Source of the DNA: Hamiltosporidium tvaerminnensis
Taxonomy: Eukaryota; Microsporidia; Dubosqiidae
Assembly (NCBI GenBank): GCA_022605425.2
Contig: JAKIMF020000005.1
Coordinates: 124,001-188,000, forward strand
Direction of reading: 5' to 3'
Length of the DNA: 64,000 nt
Part shown: positions 50,519 through 59,855 of the stretch, one piece after another
Numbering within the stretch: position 1 is the stretch's first letter
How the letters are laid out: each line of letters begins with the position of its first letter
Notes under the pieces: generated by a model
Told to the model about the DNA's origin: nothing
The model's database searches: none
Seen by the model: only the letters and a program-made list of their open reading frames with translations
Program-made: the position numbers and the translations under genes

Positions 50519-50928
50519 ATGGTAAGTTACATATTTCTAATTTAAAGGGAGGAGTAAGAAACAAAGTAGTTAAAAGAGCAGCAAGACTTTTATTAGAAAA
50601 ACACTATTCTTCACTTACATATGACTTCTATATAAATAAAAGGGTAGTCCAAGAGAAGACAAATATTCAATCCAAACGTCTTAGAAACAAAGTAGCCGGT
50701 TATTCCACACATTTGATGTCTAGAATGCGTAAGGGTGTTGTTAAAGGAATATTTATTGCTAAACACGAAGAAGAAAGAATTCAAAAAGAAAATTTTATTC
50801 CAAAAGAAAAAATTTTGGATTCTGAAAAAGTTGAAGTCGATGATTTGACTTTGAATATGATTAACCAGTATGGATTTAAAGGTAATTTTACACCTTTTGT
50901 TGTTGAGAAGACAGTGACAACGAGTTGA
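50519..50928 (+). CDS. RPS17: 40S ribosomal protein eS17 (spliced)
   Basis: Small-subunit ribosomal protein eS17 (S17e). The gene is in two exons: the ATG alone (50519-50521) and 50548-50928. Joined, it gives 127 residues, normal for the family. The N-terminus MGGVRNKVVKRAARLL matches the eS17 start MGRVRTKTVKKAARV, followed by NKRVVQEKTNIQSKRLRNKV, AGYSTHLMSRMRKGVVKGI and a KHEEERIQKENFIP stretch; all are family hallmarks. Without the intron the frame would have no start codon in the right place, since the only uninterrupted open part would begin around residue 57. It faces the amino acid transporter tail to tail across a CACCCC repeat array. The CCC motif and a pyrimidine-rich leader suggest a strong constitutive promoter. 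Confidence 0.96.
50522..50547 (+). other. 26-nt spliceosomal intron in eS17
   Basis: GTAAGT donor, a TTCTAATTT branch-point word six bases from the end, and an AAAG acceptor. It sits immediately after the start codon. Removal joins ATG to GGA GGA GTA AGA and restores the conserved eS17 N-terminus, which is strong support. Very short introns at the 5' end of ribosomal protein genes, with the branch point close to the acceptor, are typical of microsporidia that keep splicing. Confidence 0.92.
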
Positions 50929-50979
50929 TAAATAAAAGTGATTTTTATTTTAAAAAAACTGTAATTCTATATTATGGGT

Positions 50980-51320
50980 GATGTGTTGTTAACACCCTTT
51001 AGGTAACAGTAGTATTAATTAACACCCTTTAGGTAACAGTAGTATTAATTACCACCCTTTAAGTACTATATTATTAATTAACACCCCTTTATTTAGTATT
51101 ATAGTAATTATACCCCCTTTAACTACTATAATATCAATAACACCCCTTTAGGTAATAGAGGCATTAAATAACACCCCTTTAACTACTATTATAGTAATTA
51201 ACACCCTTCAATCAATGTACTCTGAAATAACACCCTGTAACTACTATCTAATTAACAAAACCCTTTAATATATACTAAAATAGTCTGAAAAATAAGACCC
51301 TTTAATTATTAAATTATCAC
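50980..51320. repeat. Degenerate tandem array with TAACACCCCTTTA words
   Basis: About nine degenerate units of ~35-38 bases, each with a TAACACCC(C)TTTA-like word on the plus strand followed by an AT-rich TAACTACTAT-type spacer. The first two units are nearly identical and later ones drift. The array fills the whole gap between the stop codons of two convergent genes (eS17 and the transporter). A related word, in inverse orientation, builds the array at 59.64-59.85 kb. Confidence 0.9.
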
Positions 51321-51321
51321 C

Positions 51322-52506
51322 CTACCCTTTTATAACTTGATATAACATAAAACAAGATAAAATAGCCGACAATAAACTAACACCCCCAGCCAGTATTCTC
51401 AGAATTCCATTTCCGTTCTTTCCCAAGGCATAAACCAAAGAAGGAAATAGAAAAGTTATAAACGTAGTACAAGTAGCACCAACAATATTTAATACGAACC
51501 CGTATTCTAACTTCTTAATACAAGCAAGTCCACCAATACTTAAAACAAAAACAACCGTAGAAATCATTCTGGCACTTTCACTGATCTTTTCCTTCTTAAA
51601 AATTTTTCCGATTAAATTTAAAATTGAATCTCTTGCTGGCTGTACTTGCATGGGAAACGCACACATCATTACGAAACAAAACCCTAGTACTGCTCCCTTC
51701 ACCAACATTCCTCCTCCAGTAAGCCCATTTATCTTGTCACTCACTTCTCCTTCCAACATTTCTTCTAAAATACTCATTTTTAAATCTCCTACTAAGTAAT
51801 ATCCTGTTAGTCCTATACCTATATAAATAACACTACCACCAATAACACTAAATAAACTAACTTTAACAATTTCTTTCAAATCACATTTTTCTAATTCATT
51901 AAAAACTTTTAAAATATTTTGGTGACATCCTAAAGCAAACACCATAACACTAATTGCACTTCCAAATCCAAATCCACTTGCTTTCATCTCATAACCACCC
52001 AATTTAATACAGTAAAAAATTATAAGAAAACTTAAAAATAGAACACTTCCTACACTCACATACGAGGTAAACCACAATTTTTTTAAAGATTTTAAACTGC
52101 TTAAAATAAATAACGGAATTATAACAACACCAACCACTATTATTCCATCTGTCTGTAATCCAAATACTTTTGGTAGCCAACCTTTCAAAGCTATCAAGTA
52201 TACCAAACAGCATGCATATCCCTGTAGAGCAATACAAGAATCTGCTGCGTACGCTAATATAGGACTTATACTCTGACACGTCCCAAAATAAGAATAATTT
52301 CCTTTTTTTTCGGTTTGAAAAGCTGCAGAACAAAGAGTGAAAAGAGTAAAAAAGGTAATTGCTGCTATCCCTAAAAAGGTAAGTGACCCAATAATATATC
52401 CCAAGTCTTTGAATGCACGTGGTAGTAGTATAACACCAGAACCAAGCATAGTGGTTATCATGACTGATGTGCCAGAAAAAACTGAGAGTCCAGACTTGTT
52501 TGACAT
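51322..52506 (-). CDS. Amino acid permease, AAAP (SLC32/36/38-like) family
   Basis: Multi-pass transporter of 394 residues, a normal to slightly short length for the amino acid/auxin permease family. The diagnostic first membrane segment is at 13-36 (SVMITTMLGSGVILLPRAFK, matching GxGxLxLPxAF), followed by about ten further hydrophobic segments to the C-terminus (LAGGVSLLSAILSCFMLYQV). The family moves neutral amino acids by proton or sodium symport; which substrate, and whether it acts at the plasma membrane or an internal membrane, cannot be read here. For an intracellular parasite, uptake of host amino acids is the likely role. CCCC nine bases before the ATG supports the start. The frames 52004-52333 and 52337-52522 are shadows. 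Confidence 0.92.
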   Translation of the reverse strand: MSNKSGLSVFSGTSVMITTMLGSGVILLPRAFKDLGYIIGSLTFLGIAAITFFTLFTLCSAAFQTEKKGNYSYFGTCQSISPILAYAADSCIALQGYACCLVYLIALKGWLPKVFGLQTDGIIVVGVVIIPLFILSSLKSLKKLWFTSYVSVGSVLFLSFLIIFYCIKLGGYEMKASGFGFGSAISVMVFALGCHQNILKVFNELEKCDLKEIVKVSLFSVIGGSVIYIGIGLTGYYLVGDLKMSILEEMLEGEVSDKINGLTGGGMLVKGAVLGFCFVMMCAFPMQVQPARDSILNLIGKIFKKEKISESARMISTVVFVLSIGGLACIKKLEYGFVLNIVGATCTTFITFLFPSLVYALGKNGNGILRILAGGVSLLSAILSCFMLYQVIKG

Positions 52507-52514
52507 TTTATGGA

Positions 52515-52518
52515 GGGG
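52515..52518 (-). promoter_or_regulatory. CCCC start-proximal motif of the transporter
   Basis: On the minus strand the context is AGCCCCTCCATAAAATG, placing CCCC nine bases and a second CC five to six bases before the start codon. Confidence 0.55.
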
Positions 52519-53704
52519 CTAGAGAATAAAAATTTATATTTGAAAATTTGACATAAATTGATAAGAAAATGGATATCAAGTTATCAGCGGAAGATAAATA
52601 TATTGTAATGTATATATTTTAATGTTTTATATTGAATTTCTTGTTTTTATTATCGATTGGTTTTTGTATGAAAATACGTGTTTTTTGAGAAAATGATCGT
52701 TTTGTACAAAAATAATTGTAGTATCAGCAGTTGTATTTTTTTACATGTTTATTTCTTATTTTTGATATTAATTTTAATTATTTCTTAATTATTTACTAAT
52801 TTATTTCTTAATTGTTTGCTTTCTTTCTTTCTTATTTTATTTTCTTGATTAGTAACTTATTTCTTACTTTAAATACTTTATATACTTTATATACTTTATA
52901 TACTTTATATACTTTATATACTTTATATACTTTATATACTTTATATACTTTATAAACTTGAATAGTAACTTATTTCTTACTTTGTTTGTTAATTTACTAT
53001 TTACTAATTTATTTCTTACTTATTTTCTTACATTATTTTCTATTTAATTATTTTAAAAAAGAAGAAATTTTTTTATTTTTTTTAAAATTTCTAACGGAAA
53101 ATATTTTTTTTTAATTAAATTTAATTTAACGAAAAATGATAATTGTTTTGAACTTTGAAATATAAAGTAAGAAAATTTCTTATTTCTCTTTAATTTATGA
53201 CTTTTTTTAAAATTAATTGATCGAAAGTATTTTTAATTGATATTGTTTTTGATTGATATTGTTTTTTTGATGGTAAAGATAAGAATATTATGTCTTATAT
53301 GCATGGTTTGAAGGATGTAAATAAACAATATTTTGGGTTTAATTATGAGTTGTATTGTAATATTTGTATTTCGATTCATATTAAATATTGCAATCCTTGA
53401 GTAATTTTTTTTGTTCTATTATCTTATTTAGTTGGTTAGAATTTTTAGCTTCCATCATAGTTAATTAATAGACATCTTATGTTTTAAGTAAATAAAATTC
53501 TAAATAATATTTTTTTTACATTGTTGTTTATTTCTTTTCTACTTAAATACAGACATATATTGATTGATATGTCCTATATTGCTGAGTATGGTTCTATTCT
53601 TTGTGTAAAAGAAATAAGAATTTTTGGTTTTATTTACTTTATACTGTATGTCTCTATTCAGATAAATAGAGATGTTTTTTACGAATTATTTTATGATATT
53701 TAAA
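52519..53704. other. AT-rich 5' flank of the transporter
   Basis: Apart from the nine-base tandem repeat it holds T-rich simple sequence with repeated TTATTTCTTA-type words (52.78-53.05 kb). The 60-codon frame at 53521-53703 is F/I/Y-rich and not called. Confidence 0.55.
52873..52953 (+). repeat. Nine perfect copies of ATACTTTAT
   Basis: A head-to-tail run of the nine-base unit ATACTTTAT, 81 bases without a mismatch, ~370 bp upstream of the transporter start. The surrounding T-rich sequence contains broken versions such as AATACTTT and AACTT. Confidence 0.95.
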
Positions 53705-54300
53705 CACATTAACATCATTCAGTGTAGATTAAACCATTTGCATTACATTTATGAATAATACTTAACTCATTTGCACGTAAATTATATTTTTACGTGTTTT
53801 TAGATTTTGGAATTGGTTTCATTAAAATATTTTTTTCGCGACTTTATTGTTAGTTGTAACTATAATATCTGATTTTATTGTTTCCTATTCATTTCAAGAA
53901 TATATTTGAACTGAGTGACTTCTAATTCGTTATGAATAAATAAACTTGTATTTATTAGAGCGGAATAGATGTAGATTGTCCTCAATTCACATCATAATGG
54001 CATGTTTTTAGTCATGGTCGAGCATTTTCTCACATCTAGTAATTAAATGTTCAATCGTCTTTCGAGAGTTTAAATTAATGTTGAAACTTTCTTTCTATTT
54101 CTCAAAATACATTTCTATCCTGAATATAACAGAACATCTCTTAGTCACGTGGCCTGATATCTCCTCTCTTAAATCATCTAGAGTGAAAATAAGTACTAAC
54201 TCATTATTTCTAGCATTATATAACTTTGAATGTAATTTTCTGCCTTCTTTTTTGATATTAAAAAAGCCAATCGTGTGTTTCAAAAATTTCTGTTTCAAAT
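53705..54300 (-). mobile_element. Non-LTR retrotransposon relic, C-terminal part
   Basis: On the minus strand, starting near 54290 and running leftward, shifting frames read KLHSKLYNARNNELVLI, then CYIQDRNVF and ERKFQH, then SRKTIEHLITRCEKMLDHD, then NKYKFIYS and RIRSHSVQI, and at the left end KYNLRANELSIIHKCN. These are colinear with the plus-strand relic at 49.35-49.9 kb (YSGLQVMCQHSN, ATRCGK, KYDLLANELGLIYKC). Many stops and shifts make it dead. The open frames at 54078-54395 (+) and 54095-54298 (-) lie inside it and are not genes. Confidence 0.7.
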
Positions 54301-54372
54301 CTCTCTTTCAAATCTCTCTTGAAATTTCTCTTTTAAATCTCTTTTTCAGATCTCTCTTTCAAATTTCTCCTT
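54290..54372. repeat. Short degenerate array of TTTCAAATCTCTC units
   Basis: About six copies of a 12-13-base TTTCAAATCTCTC-like unit, drifting in sequence, at the 5' edge of the minus-strand retrotransposon relic. Confidence 0.7.
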
Positions 54373-55648
54373 CTTTCATAAAGAAACAAGGTTAATTAAA
54401 ATTAAAAAATATTTAATTTAAAAAATAAATTATAAAATGACTTCTGAAAGGTAACATTTTATAAAATATTATTTGTAATAGTTTTATTCTTCTTTATAAA
54501 CTTGTCAAATATTTTATAATCTTATATCCTTGATTTGTAAGATATATTAAAATAATAGAAATAACCTTACTATGTACAGCTTATTTATCTGTATTTATAC
54601 CCAATTATTTGACTGAATTCTTATTTTCTAAATTCAATAAGAAACTAAGTCTTTAAAATAAACTATAACTCTATATTGAAATTTTGGGACTAAATAGGAA
54701 TTGAAAAGGTTTTAAATTTATATTTTTGTTTCTTTATGTTTAAGAAAGATTATAAACATTGATTTATTAATTGTGTAACTTAGAATATCTTCTTTGGATT
54801 TGAAAGGCTTAAATTAAGTATAAATTATTGAGTTAATGATTGAAATTCTTAATTAAGTAATTCAAACTTGTTCCTTGATTGATAAATTATATTTCAATTT
54901 TTTTTTTTGAGAAATGCAAATATTTAATAAACTTTTTATTAAAAACTGTAGAAAGTTTCTTTTTTTTTAATTAAATTTCTATAAAATACTTATAAATATG
55001 TTTTTAAAGGGGAATTGAATTGTAAAATCGTATAATTTTGATTTATTTGTTTTATATCAAAGAAAGGATGAAGAAGTGGATATTTATGAATACAATTGTT
55101 TATAACAGTATTTCCATGTAATATTATAAGAGGAAATATGTGAATTATTAATTTAATCGATTTTTTATTAAATATTAGTTTATCAGAGATTTTAATATTA
55201 TAGAAGAACATTAGAAAGATAAAAGTATTTTTATTGATAAAACGGTTGAAAATTGGAATATTAATTGTAAATTATTGAATTGAAAATGTGAAAGTTAGAA
55301 ATAAAATTATTGTTTTTAAAGTTACTGATGGTTTCCTTATTCATTAATTTAATATTAATTTTAAAGTAGTGAGATGTAAATATAAATTTGTTTTTTGAGA
55401 AGAGAAATTGGTTTTTGAAATATTAGATATAATATAAAATATTATAAATTTGTTTTTGAAAGATGTGAAATTTATACAATATAATATAGTATAAATTGGT
55501 TGTAGATTGTCTAAATACGATAAAATAATTATAGATAAACTTATTGAAAGTGTTAGTATAATCTAGGATAATAAAAATTGGTTGTAGATTCTCTAAAATA
55601 TATTTTTTTATATTCAAAATATTTATTTTATGAAGTAAGCTTTGTTTG
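54373..55648. other. AT-rich 3' flank of the homeodomain gene
   Basis: No gene. It contains a loose repeat at 55.40-55.61 kb, in which AAATTGGTTGTAGATT occurs twice (~55492 and ~55569) together with AAATTGGTTTTTGAAA-type variants. The 64-73-codon minus-strand frames here are chance. Confidence 0.5.
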
Positions 55649-56239
55649 CTAATTTCTACGAAACAAAATATTTTTGTAATTTTTATTTTTTATAAGTTCA
55701 CGATTCAATTCCCAAAACATATTAACCAATTTTTTAGAAGGAATTTCGTATGAATTTATATCGCTAGGTGTAGATTTGATTTCAGGAGTAAATTTTTGTT
55801 CGGAATCCGATTGTTTTGTATTTTTTGTTGTTTCTAGACATTCGTTTGATTCGTATCTGTTTTCAATAGAAATTTGTTTTTCATTAAATAAAGAAGAATT
55901 AGAAGTTTTTTTAATATAGTTGTCATTTTGTGCTCCATAATCAAATCTAATGCCATATTTTGATTCTGCATAATCTATTTCCTTCATGGCTTGTCTTGTA
56001 TTTTGAAACCATACCTGTATGGATCTTTGTGGTATTTTTAAAAGGACTGATATGCTGTTTCTTGTATCTGTAGAAGGATAACTTGTCATGGAATATACCT
56101 TCTTCAACATACTTATTTGTAACGGGTCTTTGTATTTATATATTCCACTTGTACCAAATCTGTACTCACATTCACCGTTTAGTTTAAGCAATGAAATTAA
56201 TGTATCTGCTTCTTTTTCTGTTATCTCGAATATTTTCAT
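55649..56239 (-). CDS. Homeodomain protein
   Basis: Predicted DNA-binding transcription regulator of 196 residues. The homeodomain occupies about residues 34-88. Helix 1 is around LQISMLKKVYS, helix 2 follows YPSTDTRNSISVLL, and recognition helix 3 is PQRSIQVWFQNTRQAMK with the invariant W77, F78, N80 and a basic R82. YP before helix 2 and the WFQN signature leave little doubt. The N-terminal 30 residues are short and acidic; the C-terminal ~105 are polar (S/N/E/K-rich) and probably disordered. Microsporidia carry a small set of divergent homeobox genes; which one this is cannot be told. There is no CCC motif ahead of the ATG, unlike the housekeeping genes nearby. Confidence 0.92.
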   Translation of the reverse strand: MKIFEITEKEADTLISLLKLNGECEYRFGTSGIYKYKDPLQISMLKKVYSMTSYPSTDTRNSISVLLKIPQRSIQVWFQNTRQAMKEIDYAESKYGIRFDYGAQNDNYIKKTSNSSLFNEKQISIENRYESNECLETTKNTKQSDSEQKFTPEIKSTPSDINSYEIPSKKLVNMFWELNRELIKNKNYKNILFRRN

Positions 56240-56349
56240 ATCAGTTATATTTTCTTTTTTTAAATATTTTCAATTATTTATTAATTAAACAAAATATCAT
56301 TAAATCACTAAATCGAATTTTCAAATAGAAATATCACATTTCAATTAAC

Positions 56350-56383
56350 TTTTTTTGATTTGACATTCTTCAAATCAAAAAAA
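56350..56383. repeat. Perfect 13-bp inverted repeat
   Basis: TTTTTTTGATTTG, an 8-base loop (ACATTCTT), and its exact complement CAAATCAAAAAAA. It lies ~110 bp upstream of the homeodomain start codon. It could be a regulatory hairpin, a terminator-like structure or a chance palindrome in T/A-rich DNA. Confidence 0.7.
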
Positions 56384-57539
56384 AAAATCTAGAATCAAAA
56401 AAAATGTAATTGAAAAATTTATTGTGAATTATGAGTGTTTTTTTTTAATAATTAATTTAATTTATGCGCATAATATAGCAATGGTTGTCGTTTTTATTTG
56501 TTTTGTATTTTATTTTCTATTTTAGGTCAAAATCTGATTGAAAAATATCTTTGATATATTAATATCTATCAGTTCAATATTTGCGAATCAAAATTATTCT
56601 TTGTTGAAAAATTTGCCAAAAAATATGTAGTTATATAAAATATGAAGTATTTGTTCTTTAATTTAATATGTATTTCCCTCATAAATATTCCAAGGTCGAT
56701 TTAAATATTAAGAAAAGAATTCAATAAAGTATTTGAAGCCAGCAAAAAATAGAAATACATTAATAATAAATATCCTCATCTACAAGAAATATGTAAAATG
56801 CAAATATAAACATTTATAAATTGTATTCACAGTAAATACTTACATCATAATATATTCACATAAAAAATTCTATTTTCATTAAATTATTTTTTTATTTTCA
56901 ACTTTAATTAAATTTAATTTAGATAAATATAAATTAAATTAAATAATTTAATAAAAATTTTCAAAGAATGTGTTTTAATTTTAATTATTTTCAAAAACCA
57001 ATTCATTTATATTTTTTTTTAAAAGAAAAAAAAAATAATTTTTTATTAAATTTTTTATTTTTGGTCCCTTAAAATTTAAAAACGAAAGTTAATTTATGCT
57101 TTTAGAAATAAATTGAACATTTATATTTTGTTTACAGTTACTGTAACGAGGATGCATAAAACTGAAATGAAGTGTTTTAACTTTATTTTATACTTTTTTA
57201 GAGTCATGTTTGAAGGAATAAAAAGATGCGAGAAGAGGTCATATTGAGTATATTTTAGAAGGAAGTCATAAGTTTTGTCTTTGAAATTCAAAAGCTTGTT
57301 ATAAAAAATATTTGACACGAATATAATTGGCTATAATCAAGTATTTTATGTTTTTTTCATTTCTTAAATAAATTTTAAATTATTATTCTTTTAATCTGAT
57401 CGAAACTGTTATATCTAATGGTTTCTATTAAAGAACTTAAGAAATAAAAAGAATAGAAAATCTAACTATGTACTATCTAGCGTTTTAAACAAGTTAAGAT
57501 AATTTCAATTATGAAATTATATAAAATAATTTTATTTAA

Positions 57540-57665
57540 ATCGAAATTTTCTAGTTAAAGAACTTAGAAATATAATTTGCTTGCCAATGAGTTGGGTCTT
57601 ATTTATAAATGTAATTTTAGAAAAACATATAATACTATTGTAACTAAATATTACAATATGTACCA
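57540..57665 (+). mobile_element. Small retrotransposon relic
   Basis: The plus strand reads KYNLLANELGLIYKCN, then RKTYNTIVTKYYNMYHKN. The first part is nearly identical to KYDLLANELGLIYKC of the relic at 49.8 kb, and the second fits the conserved continuation of that domain. A stop sits just ahead of it. No other part of the element is recognisable nearby. Confidence 0.72.
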
Positions 57666-58394
57666 TAAAAATATTTTTACTAGTCTGAATAGAGGTATGC
57701 ATACATTCAATATTGTTTAAAAATACTGATTTTGTTTATTGTAGTCAGGATATGAAAATATAGTCAATTTTTAAATGATCTATAAGCAACAAGCAAAATA
57801 TCTATATATGCTATATACAGGTGGCAAATGTACTTCACTTTTTTTAAAATTACAAGATTCCAAGGAAGTATTCTAAATATTTCTATAATCTAATATGAAT
57901 TATTAAGTAATAAATTTAAGTAAATTCTTGATTTGTAATACAGAGTGACACCAAACTTTAAAGATGAATGAAGCAAGTAAGACAAGTAAATAACTTAATA
58001 TTTAAAAAGGTAACATCAATTCATCAAATAAATTTATATAAATAAATATTTTTGAATTGTAAAATAATTACAAAAAGCAAATTAATTTAAGGAAATAAAT
58101 AATTTAAACATTTCTTAAGCTTGTAATCTAACACAAAACACGTAAAATTAAAATTTTAGTTTTATAAAAGTTTATAAAAAGATAAATTTATTCTGTTTGG
58201 AAAAAATTTCTCATCGCTCATAAATTAATAATAAAAATATTTATATTGATTTTTATTGGTATTCTACATTTTTTTATTAATGTTTCTTATTCGATACACA
58301 AATTGAAAAATATTTTTTTTTCAATTTTAAATTTTTTTAAAGTCCAAACGATGAACGTTTAGATCCTTTAATATTTAGAGTACTTTCTTAAATA

Positions 58395-58720
58395 AAAACA
58401 TTCTCATAATTTCTGTAAATTCTTACAATTAAATATAATTCCTATAATTTAAAATACATTCTCATAATCAAGAATCATTCTTTATAATAGAATACATTAC
58501 TATAGTTAAAATACATTCTTATAATTGTAACACCATCTAATATAATTAAACACTTTATATAAAAAATAAATTCTAATATAATTGTAGCACTTTATATACA
58601 ATTAAACACTTTCAATAAAACAGAATATTTTCTAATATAATTGCAGCACTTTCTATGTAACAAAATATTTTCTATGTAACAGAATATATTATTTCTTAAA
58701 TAACAAAATATTTTCTCTTC
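58395..58720. repeat. Degenerate AT-rich repeats upstream of the ArfGAP gene
   Basis: Variations of ATACATTCTTATAATT and, further right, TCTAATATAATTGTAGCACTTTATA and CTATGTAACA(A/G)AATATTTT recur at intervals of ~25-55 bases. The array ends ~75 bases before the start codon. Confidence 0.65.
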
Positions 58721-58784
58721 TTTTTATCAGTAATTTGAAACTTTGTTTTAAATTTTGTTTTTACTTTTATTCAAACACAAATTT

Positions 58785-58789
58785 CCCCC
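58785..58789 (+). promoter_or_regulatory. CCCCC start-proximal motif of the ArfGAP gene
   Basis: CCCCC lies five bases before the ATG at 58795 (AATTTCCCCCTTCAAATG). It places the start here rather than at the in-frame ATG 60 bases upstream. Confidence 0.65.
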
Positions 58790-58794
58790 TTCAA

Positions 58795-59640
58795 ATGAAC
58801 GATTCTCTTCCAAAAGCAGTAGTAAACGAATTTTTTAAAAGACTTAGATCATATAATTGTAACAGTAAATGTGCAGATTGCAATAAAAAGACACCAATAT
58901 GGACATCTTTAACATTTAGTGTATTTATATGTGCAGAATGTGCTACCAAGCATCGCGAAATGGGTGTAACAATTACCAAAGTAAAAAATACTGTATTAGA
59001 TAGTTGGACACTTCCAGATCTACGGAGGATGAGTGTTGGTGGAAATGAAAGGGCTTTGGTTTTACCACAGACTTTGGATATTTTTGAAAAGTATAGAGTT
59101 TCTAAATGGTATTCTATAGAAATTGATGAGTTGGTAACAATTAGTGAAGAAAAAATGCCAAACGATGAATTTCTTAAAGTTAAAGAAAGTGTCAAACCAA
59201 GAGGTAATAGAAATATTGTTATTGAAGAAAAGGAACCACCCAAGCTTGGAAGTGCAGTCAGTCATATTCCAACTGAAAGTTTTGAGAAAAATAATGAAAA
59301 TGCAAAAATTCAAACCAAAAAAGATAAATCCAAAGAAAAACAAGAATCTGTTTGTTTTGTTAATATTTCTACTGCCAGTTCTGGTCTGCAGAAGGCTGAT
59401 ACTCCTTCTTATAAACTTACAGATTCTTCTAATCTTCATCGTGTTGGTCTTGGAAATGTACAGTTGGAAACAGAAGAAGACAAAGGTAGATATTCTTACA
59501 AATGTGCACCTGTTAAACACGTTTATGTTCCTAAAAGTAAAAATGAGAAAGATGATGTTGTTAAAGACACAATAAAGAAAATAGCGTTGGGCGGTAAAAG
59601 TGTGATTGGAAATATTGTTAATAAATTTAATAAGAAATAA
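58795..59640 (+). CDS. Glo3-type ArfGAP (ArfGAP2/3-like)
   Basis: GTPase-activating protein for Arf, acting in COPI vesicle traffic at the Golgi. The product has 281 residues. The zinc finger is at C26-x2-C29-x16-C46-x2-C49, the arginine finger is R54 in KHREMGV, and ITKVKNTVLDSW (60-71) and LRRMSVGGN (76-84) follow. The TPIWTSLTF stretch within the finger and the LRR...GGN block resemble Glo3/ArfGAP2/3 more than Gcs1. The C-terminal two thirds is charged and low-complexity, ending in a lysine-rich helix that may bind membrane or coatomer; the Glo3 regulatory motif is not clearly visible. I place the start at the second in-frame ATG because CCCCC precedes it and the 20 residues upstream are F-rich translated leader. 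The other-strand and other-frame ORFs here are shadows. Confidence 0.93.
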   Translation: MNDSLPKAVVNEFFKRLRSYNCNSKCADCNKKTPIWTSLTFSVFICAECATKHREMGVTITKVKNTVLDSWTLPDLRRMSVGGNERALVLPQTLDIFEKYRVSKWYSIEIDELVTISEEKMPNDEFLKVKESVKPRGNRNIVIEEKEPPKLGSAVSHIPTESFEKNNENAKIQTKKDKSKEKQESVCFVNISTASSGLQKADTPSYKLTDSSNLHRVGLGNVQLETEEDKGRYSYKCAPVKHVYVPKSKNEKDDVVKDTIKKIALGGKSVIGNIVNKFNKK

Positions 59641-59855
59641 CGAGGGTGTTAATATATAGGTAGGACAGAGGGGTGCTAATAATCAAATATTTTATATAAA
59701 TTAAAGGGGTGTTAATATATTGGTAGGACAGAGGGGTGCTAATAATCAAATATTTTATGTATTAATTAAAGGGGTGTTAATATATAGGTAGGACAGAGGG
59801 GTGCTAATAATCAAATATTTTATGTATAAATTAAAGGGGTGTTAATATATGATAT
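59641..59855. repeat. Tandem array with GGGGTGTTAATAT words
   Basis: Three and a third near-identical units of ~63-65 bases start at the stop codon of the ArfGAP gene. Each unit holds GGGGTGTTAATAT, TAGGTAGGACAGA, a second GGGGTGCTAATAATC and an AT tail. On the minus strand the key word reads ATATTAACACCCC, matching the array at 51.0-51.3 kb. High identity between units points to recent amplification. Confidence 0.93.

Larger units (their letters stand above)
56240..58720. other. Divergent intergenic region, mostly AT-rich
   Basis: This gap lies between the homeodomain gene and the ArfGAP gene. It holds a perfect hairpin (56350-56383), a small retrotransposon relic (57.54-57.67 kb) and degenerate repeats at the right end. 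A 65-codon minus-strand frame (57121-57318) is not called. Confidence 0.55.

Noticed and set aside
50980-51320. CRISPR array
   Set aside because: Units are degenerate throughout with no constant-repeat/unique-spacer pattern, and the genes are eukaryotic.
52004-52333. 109-codon minus-strand ORF inside the transporter
   Set aside because: Different frame of the same strand as the transporter gene, with no motif.
57121-57318. 65-codon minus-strand ORF (MSNIFYNKLL...)
   Set aside because: Composition only modestly better than chance; no domain, no CCC motif, no neighbour support.
58735-58794. Upstream ATG of the ArfGAP frame as the true start
   Set aside because: The extra 20 residues are F/Y-rich leader-like sequence, and the CCCCC start motif lies between the two ATGs, favouring the second.
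58791-59575. Long ORFs in other frames over the ArfGAP gene (150, 152 and 143 codons)
   Set aside because: Shadows of the strongly supported ArfGAP frame; their sequences are low-complexity and lack domains.
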